64,000 nucleotides of DNA from Bolinopsis microptera (taxonomy: Eukaryota; Ctenophora; Tentaculata; Lobata; Bolinopsidae), in the NCBI RefSeq assembly GCF_026151205.1, contig NC_087076.1:6796902-6860901 (forward strand), in the 5' to 3' direction. The position numbers and the translations under genes were made by a program. Below, piece by piece: positions 11,195 to 21,999 of the stretch (its first letter is position 1; each line of letters begins with the position of its first letter). The notes below the pieces were generated by a model. The model saw only the letters and a program-made list of their open reading frames with translations, ran no database searches and had not been told where the DNA came from.

Positions 11195-11600
11195 CCTTTT
11201 ATCATTAAGTAAGTTATGTAAATTGTAACCATATAACATGTACGTTGCATTGGTAATCGAATATTAATATTTAATTAGTCTCAGTCAGATGTCAAGAAAG
11301 AAAGAGCGTCCCAAGTCCTCTGGAATCACTTCTTTCTTCAAACCTGCGCCTAAACTTTCCAGTCAATCTTATGACCTACACTATGCTCAAGTCCTCTCGA
11401 ACCGGAGCCTCCTTCTTGTCCTACCGCTGTCGAGACTATTTCTAATCAGCCTGTTATTGAACCGATCATCCCAGTTACTGTTACCGCTGTCGAGACTATT
11501 TCTAATTCTGTTCAGTCTATGGAACTGATCATCGACATTCCTCTTATTATTGACAGTGATCGAGTGACTACAACTGTCAAGCCCTCTCAGCCAATATATA
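11195..11600 (+). repeat. Dispersed repeat copy 2 with SGITSFFKP ORF
   Basis: Second copy of the 1640-2090 repeat, sharing leader, ATG (11289) and the peptide MSRKKERPKSSGITSFFKP followed by KLSSQS. The later Val/Pro-rich part (VEPIIPVTVTAVET) again sits in a different frame. Both copies therefore carry indels relative to an intact parent. The shared leader and the 5' end of the ORF suggest that only the 5' section of a longer element has survived. Confidence 0.55.
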
Positions 11601-11714
11601 TATTGAAATATTGTTATTGTAATATTTTCATATAGTATCTAGTTATTATTCAGTTTGTTTGACGACATTGTTCGTTTAAATTTTTCTCGAAATTCTAAAT
11701 TTTTCAGGTTTTCA

Positions 11715-11828
11715 ATAGCATAAAATGGCATAAAATAGCATAAAATGGCATAAAATGGAGACTATTTCTATGGAGGAAAATGGAAAAAACCTATGAGAAA
11801 TTCTCCATTTTATGCCATTTTGTGCCAT

Positions 11829-11872
<44 letters not shown>
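11715..11872. repeat. Inverted-repeat element ending in 42 C
   Basis: Four tandem (A/T)GCATAAAAT(G/A) units at about 11718-11757 are mirrored by CTCCATTTTATGCCATTTTG at about 11801-11820, forming a foldback. It is followed by TGCCATTG and then 42 uninterrupted C (11831-11872). This fits the window's pattern of short elements that end in a C or G run. Confidence 0.65.
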
Positions 11873-11874
<2 letters not shown>

Positions 11875-13120
11875 ATATCCTATTGAGGCACATGCCACCC
11901 CATCGCGGGTTTACTACTATGTACTAGCATTCATAGAAATACAATTCTAAATCTATTTTACCCAGAATCACCTAATTTAAAGCATGTTGGGCAACAACAG
12001 TGTACAAGGTAAGAATAAGCTGAATATGTTAGTTGAGTTTTCAGATCTAGCCACCATGAACAGCAAGACGTCAATGTTTCTAGTGATGAAGGAGCTCTAC
12101 AATTTTAGTAAGAGGCACTTGACTCTGCTTAAGACACCTCAGGAGGGGACAGCCACTAATGCGTTAGAAATTGTCAGGAATGAGCTAGCTCTAATTAGAA
12201 AAATGACAGTTGACCACATGATCTCATGAAAAACGACACTTGAGATAAGTGATAATCTCATCAGTGTTTTGTTTTTAACTTTCTGCTCCGATGAGGGGAG
12301 AAAGTTTTTTGAGGAAAGCCGCTCAGAGCTGGGCACCGTATTGTGTCAATTAATTAGTTATATTTTATACAATATCTTTATCGAATAGTAGCGGGGTAGT
12401 AAATATTGTGTTTCGTTTCGTTTCGTATACAATAGAATTGAATTTGACGTATAATAATTCGCGCGGTTTCAAAAAATGTATTTTGACGACTTTGTGTATA
12501 ATTTATTGGCGTTCGATAAACCTCGAGACTATGACAATTACATACTACGAATCAACTTTTATCAAATACCGTTTCTTCAACAGGAAGTAACCATGGTATA
12601 CACGAGCAGAAACTTATTAGAAGCTTTCATTGTTCATCATGAGTTCATAGTAAAGAATTACCTACCAAACTCCATAATAATCGGAATAACTCCTCATTTC
12701 TTCAATAATCAGCTTGCACTTCATTGTTATTCCCTCTTGAACTGAAAACGAGGTTTGACGTAAGCATGATTGAAGTTTAATAAAATATAAGAAAGAGTAA
12801 CGTTTTCTGTTGGACATATTGCAAAGATAAACATAATCCTTACAGCGATAAAATTGACCAGCAACCATGATAAATCCTTCTGTAATACTAAAAAGTTAAC
12901 ACTTACATAGCGTAAAATGCAAATTTTCCAAAAAAAAACGGCCCTGTTCTTTAGGTAAAGAACCTCAAAAATGAAAAATAACCTGGTTTGTTGTTTACTC
13001 CTTGACTTCCACAGGGCCGGGTGGCATACAATTCTTCCGCCAATCGTTTTTCGTTTGCACCCTCTGAAAAATCATGTATTAGTTTGGTAAGTTTGCTCAA
13101 TTTAACTGTTCAGTGCAAGT
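11873..13120. other. No recognisable gene
   Basis: Contains plus-strand frames of about 80-90 codons (11984-12229 and 12476-12745). The first is preceded by AAAGC and contains MLVEFSDLATMNSKTSMF and TNALEIVRNELALIRKM. They have plausible composition, but I see no homologue, splice context or repeat. At 12408-12426 there is a short TTTCG repeat. I make no functional call. Confidence 0.3.
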
Positions 13121-13123
13121 GAG

Positions 13124-13124
<1 letters not shown>

Positions 13125-13210
<86 letters not shown>

Positions 13211-13243
13211 AAGAAAGAGAGAAAGAAGAGAGAGAGAAAGAAA

Positions 13244-13281
<38 letters not shown>

Positions 13282-13510
13282 AAGAGAGAGAGAGCGACGA
13301 TCTAGCGCGTCGCGCAGAGCAGAGAGAGCATCTCTGTACTCGCTACGCAGGCGCGCGATCGCGCTCTCTCTCTCGCGCTCCGCTCATCTCTCGTCGCGCT
13401 CGCGTGCTCGTCTCTCTCCTGCGCGCTCTTCGCTGTCTCTCTCTCCTCTCTCTGCGCCGCTCGCTCTCTCTCTCTCTCGCTCTCTCGCGCGTCTCTCGCT
13501 CTCTCTGCCT
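13125..13510. repeat. GA microsatellite folding back on a CT-rich tract
   Basis: About 170 bp of (GA)n with AAAG interruptions (13125-13295), then a CG-containing junction, then about 200 bp of (CT)n with GCGC interruptions. The two arms are complementary, so the region can form a long imperfect hairpin. The long frames across it, such as RERERE, are repeat translations and not genes. Confidence 0.85.
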
Positions 13511-13686
13511 GCTGCCTACCGAAAAAGCCCCACAGCTCTCCCCAGCGCATCATTTCTCAACAAATCCCCCCGCCACCCCCTATACGTACTCACCGGACTC
13601 CAGAGCAGCACAACCAGGTCAACCTTTGAAGTTCTCGGCAACCCTGTCCCTAAAACAGGTTGGAATATTTATCATTCAAACCTATT

Positions 13687-13850
13687 GGGGGGGGTCCAAC
13701 TACTCCCCCCCGAACCAATCCGATCATTCCGATCCCGATTTTGGCCTCATCAACCCTCATATCGGAAAAATCGGGAAAATTTAAATCTTCCCTCTGAGGG
13801 TTTCTAGGCGATATAGGTAGCTAATTTCTGTACTTAAATATGACAAGAAA
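13687..13850 (+). repeat. Poly(G/C)-tipped element, copy D (G-run end)
   Basis: Begins with 8 G and TCCAAC and continues into the shared core CGATTTTGGCCTCATCAACC, then AAATCTTCCCTCTGAGG and GGCGATATAGGTAGCT. It ends near GACAAGAAATC. It is nearly collinear with copy C at 18489-18650, with an extra C-run insertion after TCCAACTACT. Confidence 0.75.
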
Positions 13851-14335
13851 TCGATTGGTGGTGGTCCCAGAACCCCAAAATAGTTTCTTGTTCCAAACAA
13901 GAATCGTTTCGTCCGAAAAAAAAACACACTGTCGTATCAACTCTTGTTTGACAGAAACATCCACCCCGGTCCACAATTGAAAGAGGTACGGTTGGTAATA
14001 ACAATCGTAACAAATAGCGAACGCTTTAGTAACTTTTGATTTAAATTGTCTCCACAATTTGTAACAGGCTATCTGCAGAAATGGGTAGCACAGTTATCTC
14101 TTAGATACAAGAATAGTTTACACAATTTTTAATAACATTAAAAGGGATGAAAATCACTTTATTTTATCAAAATCTTTATTTATCATGTAACAACTTTTCC
14201 ATATTGTACTGGAGAGTAAAAACTATGTTAAACAAAAAAATTCTACAGCACATTTTGAGTCAGTAACAGTAACATGTCAATATGTTACAGACTCAAATGC
14301 GTTTAATAAACATTTTAGTAACAATAAATTGTGTA
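13851..14335. other. Intergenic, no gene seen
   Basis: AT-rich sequence. The 78-codon minus-strand frame 14057-13821 shows no motif. Nothing supportable. Confidence 0.35.
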
Positions 14336-14625
14336 AACTGATGAGGAGGAGGATGAGGACTGAAGAAGAGGAGGACTGAGGAGGAGGAGGAGAAGGAGGA
14401 AAACTGAAGAGGAGGAGGACTGGGGAGGACTGACGAGGAGGAGAAGGACCGAGAAGGACTGAGGAGGAGGAGGAGGACTGACGAGGAGGAGAGGACTGAC
14501 GAGGAGGAGGAGGATGAGGAGGACTGACGAGTAGGAAGAGGACTGGGGACTGAGGAGGACTGACGAGTAGGAAGAGGACTGGGGACTGAGGGGACTAAGG
14601 AGGAGGATGAGGAGGATGCGCAGAG
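14336..14625. repeat. Purine-rich GGA/ACTGA minisatellite
   Basis: Irregular tandem repeats of GAGGAGGACTGA-type units on the plus strand. The same type recurs at 15860-15920 and at 24170-24567. Ser/Pro-rich minus-strand frames here are simple repeat translations. Confidence 0.8.
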
Positions 14626-15859
14626 ACCGGGCTCGGACCATCTGCGGCTCGGCTGCGGCCTACCCAGCTGCGTCCTCCATCGGAGGCTGACGGCCGCAGG
14701 CCTACGGAATGCTTCCTCGTCAGCTGGCACACAACCCTTGCTCCTGTCCTCGTCCATGCATACAGCTCGCGGCCGCTGCTGCGGTGCTGAAGGCCATGCT
14801 GCTTCGTGAGTGCACCGTCTGCATCCAGGCTGCGTTCTGCGCGCTTGCTTCTTCAGTCCACCGTCTGCTTGTCAACCTGCCGTGCGGTCGCGGCGGCCTC
14901 CGGCTGAGCCTCTCCGTGAGTCGCCCAGCCTCCGCGGAGGAGGCCTGGAATGATCGGCGGCCTCCCTCGGCCACCCCCGGCGCCACCGGCTGCTTCCGCT
15001 TCGGCGGAGCCCCGTCGGGCTGCCGTCGTAGCGTGCGGAGGCCTCATTCCGCGTGCCCTAGGACGCACCTCGTATGGCGGTCCAGCGGATGGGACCTGCA
15101 GCAGTTCTGTGCTCCGTGTCGGTCGTCCTACTTAGTTCTACGGCTCGCAATCGGTCGTCTCCAGCGGCGGCCTGAGGCGGACTGCGTAGGATGCAGCGGC
15201 TGTCTTGCTCCATGCTTGCGGCGCGGCGTCATACTTCTCGTTCGGCCAGCGGTCGGCCTGCGGCGGACGCCAGCCGCATGGCCTCGTACTCAGGCCGACG
15301 GCGCGGTCGGCCGCCGCCATCTGCATCGGAACTGCTTCGGCGTGCGCCGAACGAGGAGAAGGAGGAAGACGGACTGATGCGTCAAGCGGCGCGGAAGACA
15401 CAATGAGTCTGCCTCCAGGGGCCTGAGGAGGAGGGATGCTAACTCGTATTCGGCCGAGCACTACATACATCTGAGGGCCAGCATAAGCTGCCAGCAGCGG
15501 ACACACAGGCGCAAGCAGGAGGAGGCGGCACTCCGGCCGACGCAGGTGCGTGCTAACAGCGGCTGTCTGCTTACGATGAGGCGTCGGACGACTCTCATGA
15601 AGGCCTGCTGTGCGGGCTGCTAGGGGCGTGCGCCCGCTGTCGGTCTGCGTGGCGCGCCAGCGGCTGCGGTTGTCGGCGGGCGGATGGACGGAGGCGGCGG
15701 CGCAGGCTCCGGCGATCTGCCATTTTCTGACGGCCAGCTGCTTCTTCTTGTACAGTCGTGCGTGCGTGGAGCGTAGGCCTCGGCTGACGCGTCTTCATGC
15801 CGCGGCCATGACGCGCCACCGGGAGGATGACGGCCTCGGCGGCGGATGAATACTTATAG
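14626..15859. other. GC-rich block of unknown nature
   Basis: About 1.2 kb of strongly GC-rich DNA with sharp edges in an AT-rich neighbourhood, bounded on both sides by the GGA array family. Words such as GGCGGCCT, CGGTCGGC and GCGGATG recur imperfectly, so it may be a degenerate minisatellite. The longest frame (14709-15377, 222 codons, plus) is rich in Arg, Cys, Pro and Ala and overlaps equally long frames on the other strand. That is typical of non-coding GC-rich sequence. I find no domain. Confidence 0.5.
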
Positions 15860-16316
15860 GGAGGCGGATGCGACTGCATGAGAAGGAGGAGGAAGACTAG
15901 GGAGGAGGAGGAGGACATCTAAATGTTTTGTCTGTTTTTGGTCTGTTTTTGTCTGTTTTTGTCCGCCCTACTTTTTGTCCGTTTTTAACATATAGGGTAC
16001 CGAACGGACACAAAACATGATCCCCCAGCCAAGCATGTGTTACGATACAAATGTACTTGACTATACATTTAAGGTGCAGTGTACTAGTGATATTATGGTA
16101 TGTTTAAAGACGGGACCACAAAATGACAAAATATAACCCGGTACCTAGTGTTGTACTAATACATAATAACAAGTAACAGGATAAAATTAATGAGCAGAAA
16201 CAATCGATCTCACGTCAAGAGGCCAAAGCACTCGGGTCTGGGAGTACATGACAACTCCAACTAGTAGTGAGCATACTAGCCCCTGCAGTGGAAAAACACA
16301 TAAAACATACTATTGG
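15860..16316. repeat. Short GGA tract and TGTCTGTTTT repeats, then unassigned DNA
   Basis: 15860-15920 resumes the GGA purine family. 15928-15985 holds four or five imperfect copies of TTTTTGTCTG/TTTTTGTCCG. The rest to 16316 shows no gene. Confidence 0.55.
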
Positions 16317-16520
16317 AATGTCCAATTAATTCGTTTTCTCATAACAATATAGCATATGTAGGGGTTTTTATCACTTCCTCACTTCTGAGAGGTTTTAGAG
16401 ATCGATTCTCTAAAATTTCTCAATTTTCCGATTTTTCCGATTTTTCCGATTCCGATTTTGGCCTCATCAACCCTCATATCGGACATCGGGTTGGACCCCC
16501 CCCCCCCCCCCCCCCCCCCC
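16317..16520 (+). repeat. Poly(G/C)-tipped element, copy A (C-run end)
   Basis: Starts ATTGGAATGTCCAATTAAT. It contains three tandem TTTTTCCGA units, the core CGATTTTGGCCTCATCAACC, and ends CATCGGGTTGGA plus 25 C (16496-16520). It is about 95 percent alike to copy B by eye. Its right end is the reverse complement of the left end of copies C and D (G-run, TCCAACCCGAT), so the family has terminal inverted repeats tipped with G/C runs. Confidence 0.8.
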
Positions 16521-16649
16521 AGTCATTAAAGGGGATAAAGTTCTTTCTTTCGTGACCGTTACTTTTTGTTCAATTCCTCGGGGTATCAACTGGCACTTCT
16601 CATACTTTTCTTGAATCGCCTGTATTTTGGGTCTTGGGAGAATAATGAT

Positions 16650-16870
16650 ATGGTTTGACGTCACACCACGCGATTTTTTGTCACATCACGTGTTATATTG
16701 TAACGCCACGTGCTATGACGTCACGTGCTATGACGTCACGTATTTAAGGGTGTCTTAACAAGAGAATAGCATGTCTCACGTGTTTTGTAGCCAAATTGCG
16801 ATGTTATTACAGAATAAAAGATTATTATTAGTAATAATTGGGGAGCGTGCTTTTCACTCCCTAAATGTTT
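16650..16870 (+). promoter_or_regulatory. CRE/E-box cluster with TATA-like box and poly(A) signal
   Basis: Three TGACGTCA sites (16658-16740) alternate with CACGTG E-boxes. They are followed by TATTTAAGGG at about 16740 and then AATAAAAG at about 16814. Promoter elements followed within about 75 bp by a polyadenylation signal is the layout of a solo LTR (U3-R), but a normal promoter is equally possible. No downstream ORF is seen. Confidence 0.4.
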
Positions 16871-17421
16871 CAAATGTGTGTTTTACTTTGACAAGGAACT
16901 AATTTAGATAAAACGTAATGAGTAATGACAATGGTATTCGATCATGATGGGATGGAATCATTATATTTCATCAATTAATATTTAAAAATTTTCCCAAAAT
17001 GTACGCATTATTTTTGCTGTGCGTGATTTTAAAAGAAAAAGATTAATAGCTGAAGATAAAATCAGTCGGTATAACCATTTATAGGAGGATAGGGTCGAGG
17101 TATGATAGAGAGATCTGCTGAGTCTAGAGGTTCAGCGAGGGATCGTAGCAAATGTCTTTGTGGGTGGTAATACCGCCTAATAAACAGCCGTCCTGTAAAT
17201 AATATACTATATAGTGTATTATTAATTATATAATAATAATGAATTAGTTAAAACCTCGCAGTACCTGACAAGATCTACGCTACTGTTCACTTATAACTTA
17301 TAAGACAAGGAATTCTGGGTTAGACAGTCGAACCCCGGGAAATCAGGTGTGACCAAAGTTTTGAAGCTACCTCAGGCCTTCTAATAAATTCCGTAAACCA
17401 TTTTTAAGGGGCCTTTCTAAC
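16871..17421. other. Intergenic or intronic, no gene seen
   Basis: AT-rich sequence between the LTR-like cluster and the BAH-like exon. If that exon is real, this would be its downstream intron on the minus strand. I see no further exon. Confidence 0.35.
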
Positions 17422-17756
17422 CTTTAGGTATCTCATTCTGCGGAGGAATCTTCTCTTTCTTCTTCAAATAAACCACATCAACAGTCTCATCCACCTGACA
17501 TGCCAGAGCATGGATAACAAAGTCTGTAGCAAAAGCCTCGTTGACATGGATGGTCGCTGATTCCCGCTGGTTGACAAACATCTCCTCCTCCAAGTAGATC
17601 CTGTACAGTTTCAAACGTACAGGATCTGTAGCGTTCTTGTGTTCTTTGTTGTGTTTGTATATAATTGATATTATTCTTCCCATTTGTATTCCTTCTGTTA
17701 GTCTCACGAAGACACAGTCTCCAACAGCAGCTTTTGCGGTCCCAACAGACAACCAA
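17422..17756 (-). CDS. Single exon, BAH-domain-like (partial gene)
   Basis: A 335-nt minus-strand island bounded by an acceptor (ATTACAG before 17756) and a donor (AAAG|GTTAGA at 17422/17421), phase 2 in and phase 1 out, open throughout. The peptide runs SVGTAKAAVGDCVFVRL..., QMGRIISIIYKHNKE, VRLKLYRIYLEEEMF, HVNEAFATDFVIHALACQV, VDVVYLKKKEK. The order VGDcVfV, GrI, lyR, NEaF, then a final beta strand is what BAH domains show (chromatin readers in DNMT1, polybromo, ORC1). This is pattern recognition only, with no catalytic residue to test. The 22631-22755 exon-like island, rich in lysine, could be an upstream exon of the same gene. Confidence 0.45.
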
Positions 17757-18488
17757 CTGTAATTAAATTCAGCGTGAAATAGTGAATGTTTGAAGTCTTC
17801 CTAATGGGCAGGTGGTCAGCCGGCGCAATTCCCACGAACATCGTCGTTTTTGGCAATAATGTCGTTTAAAATTTGATATTGTCACCAAAAGATTACGATG
17901 TCGTTTATCTCGTAATATTGTCATTAACTTAACAGAATATATAATGTCGTTTATCTTGTTATATTGTCATTAACAGAATATAATGTCGTGTATCTTGCAA
18001 TATTGTCATTGAGAGAATATAATGTCGTTTATCTTGTAATATTGTCATTAACAGAATATAATGTCGTTTGTCTTGTAATATTGTCATTAATTTCAAAATT
18101 CAATTAATTATTATATATATAAATCAAGCGTTACATTTCAGCCATGCAAAATTACAATGACATATTTTGATATACTAATTGATATATGGTACTGCAATAT
18201 AAGTTGCTTAATGTTTGGCCGGACGACAACTAACGAGAAAAATAAACTTGATTACATAATAATTAATTCGGCTGAACCAACACATAGCAAGATCCACATT
18301 AACGTTAGGGCCGTCAGAATATAATGTCGTTTATCTTGCCAAATTGTCGCTAAGAGATTATAATGTCGTTTATTACCTAATAATGGAAACAGACTCTAGA
18401 CAATTTTATTACTATTCTTGGTGAAAAAGCTAACACCGAAGAGACACAATATATGGTGCTTTGCAATTATGCGAGCCCCTCAATATAT
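17757..18488. repeat. 39-bp tandem repeat and flank
   Basis: Between about 17850 and 18095 there are five or six imperfect 39-bp units containing ATAATGTCGTTTATCTTG, TAATATTGTCATTAAC and AGAAT. Two more diverged units occur at 18315-18372 after a unique interval. Flanks with CCGGCGCAATTC and GGCCGGACG may mark the ends of an element. No gene seen. Confidence 0.65.
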
Positions 18489-18650
18489 GGGGGGGGGGGT
18501 CCAACCCGATTTTTCCGATCGATTCCGATCCCGATTTTGGCCTCATCAACCCTCATATCGGAAAAATCGGGAAAATTTAAATCTTCCCTCTGAGGTTTCT
18601 AGGCGATATAGGTAGCTATTTCTGTACTTAAATATGACAAGAAATCAATG
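18489..18650 (+). repeat. Poly(G/C)-tipped element, copy C (G-run end)
   Basis: Begins with 11 G and TCCAACCCGATTTTTCCGAT. It contains the shared core, then ATATCGGAAAAATCGG (inverse of the TTTTTCCGAT units), and ends AAATATGACAAGAAATC. It abuts the truncated 3' end of the minus-strand LINE at about 18650, consistent with insertion there. Confidence 0.8.
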
Positions 18651-21480
18651 GGAGACAACCTGTTCAGATATCTGCTTCAGAACCTTGTCGTGCCGCCATC
18701 TATACCTTCCTTGACTAAGGGCCAACCTCACACCCAGCCAAATGTGCTGAATGGTGCCCATCCTCTCCTCACATAACTTGCACTTCCCATCCTCATCTTC
18801 ACTCCACTTGGAAACCATAGATGGGGTTAAGAGGGTGCCGTACACAGCACTTAGCAGAACCCAATAAGTGAGTCACCATACTTAAAAAGTGTATGCCAGC
18901 TCAAATCCGTCTTCATTACGAGCTCTCTCCACTCACCCCACCCTGCTCTGCATCTCCAGAGAAACCTACTTGCACCTCCCTCTCTCTTTCAATGTTCTCC
19001 TTCACTCTCAGCTTATCCTCCCTCTCTCTTCCCGCTCATCCATCCTCTCCCAAGGTTTTTTCCAGTCACCAAAACCGATGCCAACTCTTTTTGAGGTTGC
19101 ACCATCCCTCGCACCGATTCACAGACCAATCTCTTCTGGCCTCTTCCAGTTTCTGTCTCAGGCCTCCAAACTCTACCAGAACGAACTTGGGGCTGGACTG
19201 CTTTAATCAGGTCATCCTTAGATGTCTGATAAGATTGCAACAGTCGACACTTCTCTATCTTCCATGTATCTGTCAGGCTGCTCACCGGTAAGGCCACACT
19301 GGATGATTGACTGAACAGACAAAGACCACTCAGAGTGTGTCCCCACCCCTAACCACTTTCTGAGGAAACTATTGGTATTCTGTTCCCATCTGGTAACTGT
19401 TGTGATCGGAATATCATAGATGGCAAGAGGCCACTTCAGTTTTGGAAGGACCATGTACTGATATCCCCAGCACTTCTGGAGTCCAGTAAGGGAACTTTCA
19501 TCGAGTCTCCGAAGAAAAGTGTTAAGGGTCGACCTTGGTTTGAGTCGATGACTGATTTGTCATTTCCTTCCACTCTTATCCATCTCCCAAGGAATTTTAT
19601 CGGCTTCTCTGACACATTCGAATCACCTCACCACCCAACTGCAAACACACCTCTTCTCTCTCCACCTCCTCCTCTCCTACCACTACCTCCTCAACCCACC
19701 TCACAGCCACTCCCTTCTTCAACACCAGTGCTCTGGACTTGGAGGACTTTAACTTAAAATCTGGACCAGTCCACGTACTTCTGAAACACATTGAGTAACG
19801 TTTGCATATCTTCTGCACGTGCGGTGGGTCAGACAGCTATCGTCCATAAACAGCTTTCAGAGTTGGTATTGGTGTGTCATCCTTGATGTACTCAATGCTT
19901 CTCGGAACCTTAGACTTTAGGTGTTCATGCCCAAGGTTCATGCACAAGACAAACAAGATGACTGATATCACACACCCCATGAAGATTCCTATCTCAAACT
20001 GCTGCCAGTCTGATGTCACCGTTCTTGAGGAGAACCTTCCGAATACCCCGGAGAAGTACCGTAGGATAATGTTGATAACCTTCTCAGGGGACATTGTAGA
20101 AACGGAGGGCCCTGGCAATCAGAACATGGGGTACCGCTCCGTAAGCGTTAGCCAGGTCAAGCCATACTACACTCAGATCCTTCTTCTTGACCTTTGCCTC
20201 CTTCAGTACCTCCCACATGGCACCAAAATGCTCCGTGCACCCCCCGGGACGCCTGGCACACCACCCTTCTGTATAGAGAGGTCTACATATCCATTCGAGA
20301 CAACAAAGCTGGTCAACCTCTTCGCCAGGATCGCCAAATAGATCTTCCCTTGAATGTTACCCAGGGAAATAGGCCGTCCTGAACTTGGTGAAAAAGTCGC
20401 CATCCGCCTTTTGGGATGTAGACACCCTCGAAATACCTACAATTGTCAGGATATTCTTCTAACTTATATCCAGTTCTTAACAGGTCCCAGAGATTCTTGG
20501 CAATACCAGGGACATCTCTTTGTACACTGTGTACGGGATCCCGTTGTTACCCGGGCACTCTTGCTCCTTGCCTTCTTTACAACCTCCTCAAACTCCTTCC
20601 TGGATACCGTTGTGAGGTCAAGGCAACAGAGGGTTCAGGAGCACACTCAGGCAGACCCTCAAGTATACCAAGGGGCTGCTGCCGGGCTGGGATCTCCGTA
20701 CGTTCTGGCCAAGTGATCATCTAGCTCCTCCTTTGAACACTTAAGCTCCCCCACTGGACTTGGATTTAGCACTCCCTTGACTGTCCTGAAAGGGTCGCGT
20801 CCAAAATCCCCTCTAACTCTCCCTTATCTCTCTCTGCTTCTGTCTCCTTTTCTCAGCCCTCCTCAACTTCATCAAACGACCAGCCAACACTCTCAATAAT
20901 GCCTCCTAACCATCCTTCTCTATCTCACTCCTTGCCTTCCTTTTCTTCCTCCTCAACTGCTTCCTCTTTTTAATCAGGCTGTCAATCTCCTCCTTTCGCC
21001 TGTTCTTAAAGCTCATGGACTTCTTTCCACTACCAGCACCTACTTCAACAATACCAAACAACTTGGCACCCTCGTCGTACACTACATCACAATGACTCAC
21101 CATCTTCTCTTGAAATGGTTTCCGCTTGAGAACCACTGCAAACTTCTCTACCACACACTCATCAAACTTACTCCACCGACCATCATTGGACGCCGGCCCT
21201 TCACCTTGTCTCTTTTTGCTAGCAGGTGGTTCGACTGAAATTCTCTTGTCAAGGAGAGCCCGGATATATCTAGCACTGTGGTTTGTTTCCTGGCTAGATA
21301 CCTCCGTCGAAGTTACAGGCATACTGCCAGCCGACGACTCCCCTTCCCAAATGCACTTCATTCGACCCCGATGGATATTCCTGCCTTTGACTGTGTCAAA
21401 CCAACGTCCACATACACAGATACAACTCTGTCCCTCTCCTGCTTCAACCGTCGAGGACTCTCGACTACCTAGGTTTGTCC
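18650..21480 (-). mobile_element. Decayed R2-like LINE, nearly full ORF
   Basis: Minus-strand coding remnants appear in the correct order. First is a zinc finger with CVCGRWF and GRNIHRGRMKC (about 21420-21355). Then comes a Lys/Glu-rich linker (to 20906) and the RT core pieces RPISLGNIQGKIYLAILAKR and QKGGVPGVPG (about 20380-20230). DWQQFEIGIFMGCVISVILF (about 20020) and NSFLRKWLGVG (about 19360) follow. Next are LPVSSLTDTWKIEKCRLL and VRSGRVWRPETE (about 19290-19160), and last a Cys/His motif CKLCEERMGTIQHI with GRYRWRHDKVL (about 18780-18670). Many frameshifts separate them, so it is dead. The layout matches R2-clade elements. The nuclease expected after the RWRHD segment is missing, because the copy stops at the inserted element C. 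Confidence 0.8.
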
Positions 21481-21830
21481 TTTTCCGGAGTACAGGTAAG
21501 TGGAGGGATGCCTACAAAGCCTTTATTGTTAACCCGGGCAACTCGTCTCTAAATAAAGACTCCCGGGGCCTTAGAGAAGCAGGAGGCGTGGTACCGATGT
21601 AGGCTGAGGTAGCCACTTTTATGACCCCGTCTGACTTCTCTATTGCAGATCCGCTGCAGGCTCCGACCACTACCCAACCTAAAGACCAAAACCAGGCATA
21701 CTAATCTGTCTTATCATATGGGTCTTACCCCATGGTAGCTGGCCTATCCCAGCAGTATTCAACAAAGCAGAGTTGAGACACAGTTAATAAACTGCGGAGT
21801 GACTAAAATGCTATACAGCAAAAACAGAAA
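21481..21830. other. LINE 5' flank, no gene
   Basis: Upstream side of the minus-strand LINE, possibly its 5' UTR. I see no motif. Confidence 0.35.
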
Positions 21831-21925
21831 CAAAGTACAAATACGAAATGAAACTAGGCAAATGTGATAACAAGAATGGAAATAATACGGACATGTGCAC
21901 CTGACGTTTCGGCACTTACTGGCCT
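21831..21925 (+). repeat. Dispersed repeat E, copy 1
   Basis: CAAAGTACAAATACGAAATG to ACGTTTCGGCACTTACT, nearly identical to 25424-25515. In the second copy it directly precedes the GA microsatellite. Confidence 0.8.
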
Positions 21926-21999
21926 TTTACGAAGGATATAATTTAAAAGTGAGGGCAGTCCCGCTATAAAGAGGGGACGTGTAACTAGGTCGTAAGCTA

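Noticed and set aside
11831-11872. Assembly gap filler
   Set aside because: C-runs of different length recur with conserved flanks in several copies of the same elements, so they are probably real, though exact lengths may be unreliable.
13113-13784. 223-codon frame
   Set aside because: Translation of the GA/CT array (RERERE...) and of a repeat element; no coding signal.
14709-15377. 222-codon frame in the GC-rich block
   Set aside because: Long frames occur on both strands here; composition follows GC content and no domain or splice context is visible.
16313-16555. 80-codon frame ending in poly-Pro
   Set aside because: It is element copy A read through its C-run; the same frame exists at 22744-22986.
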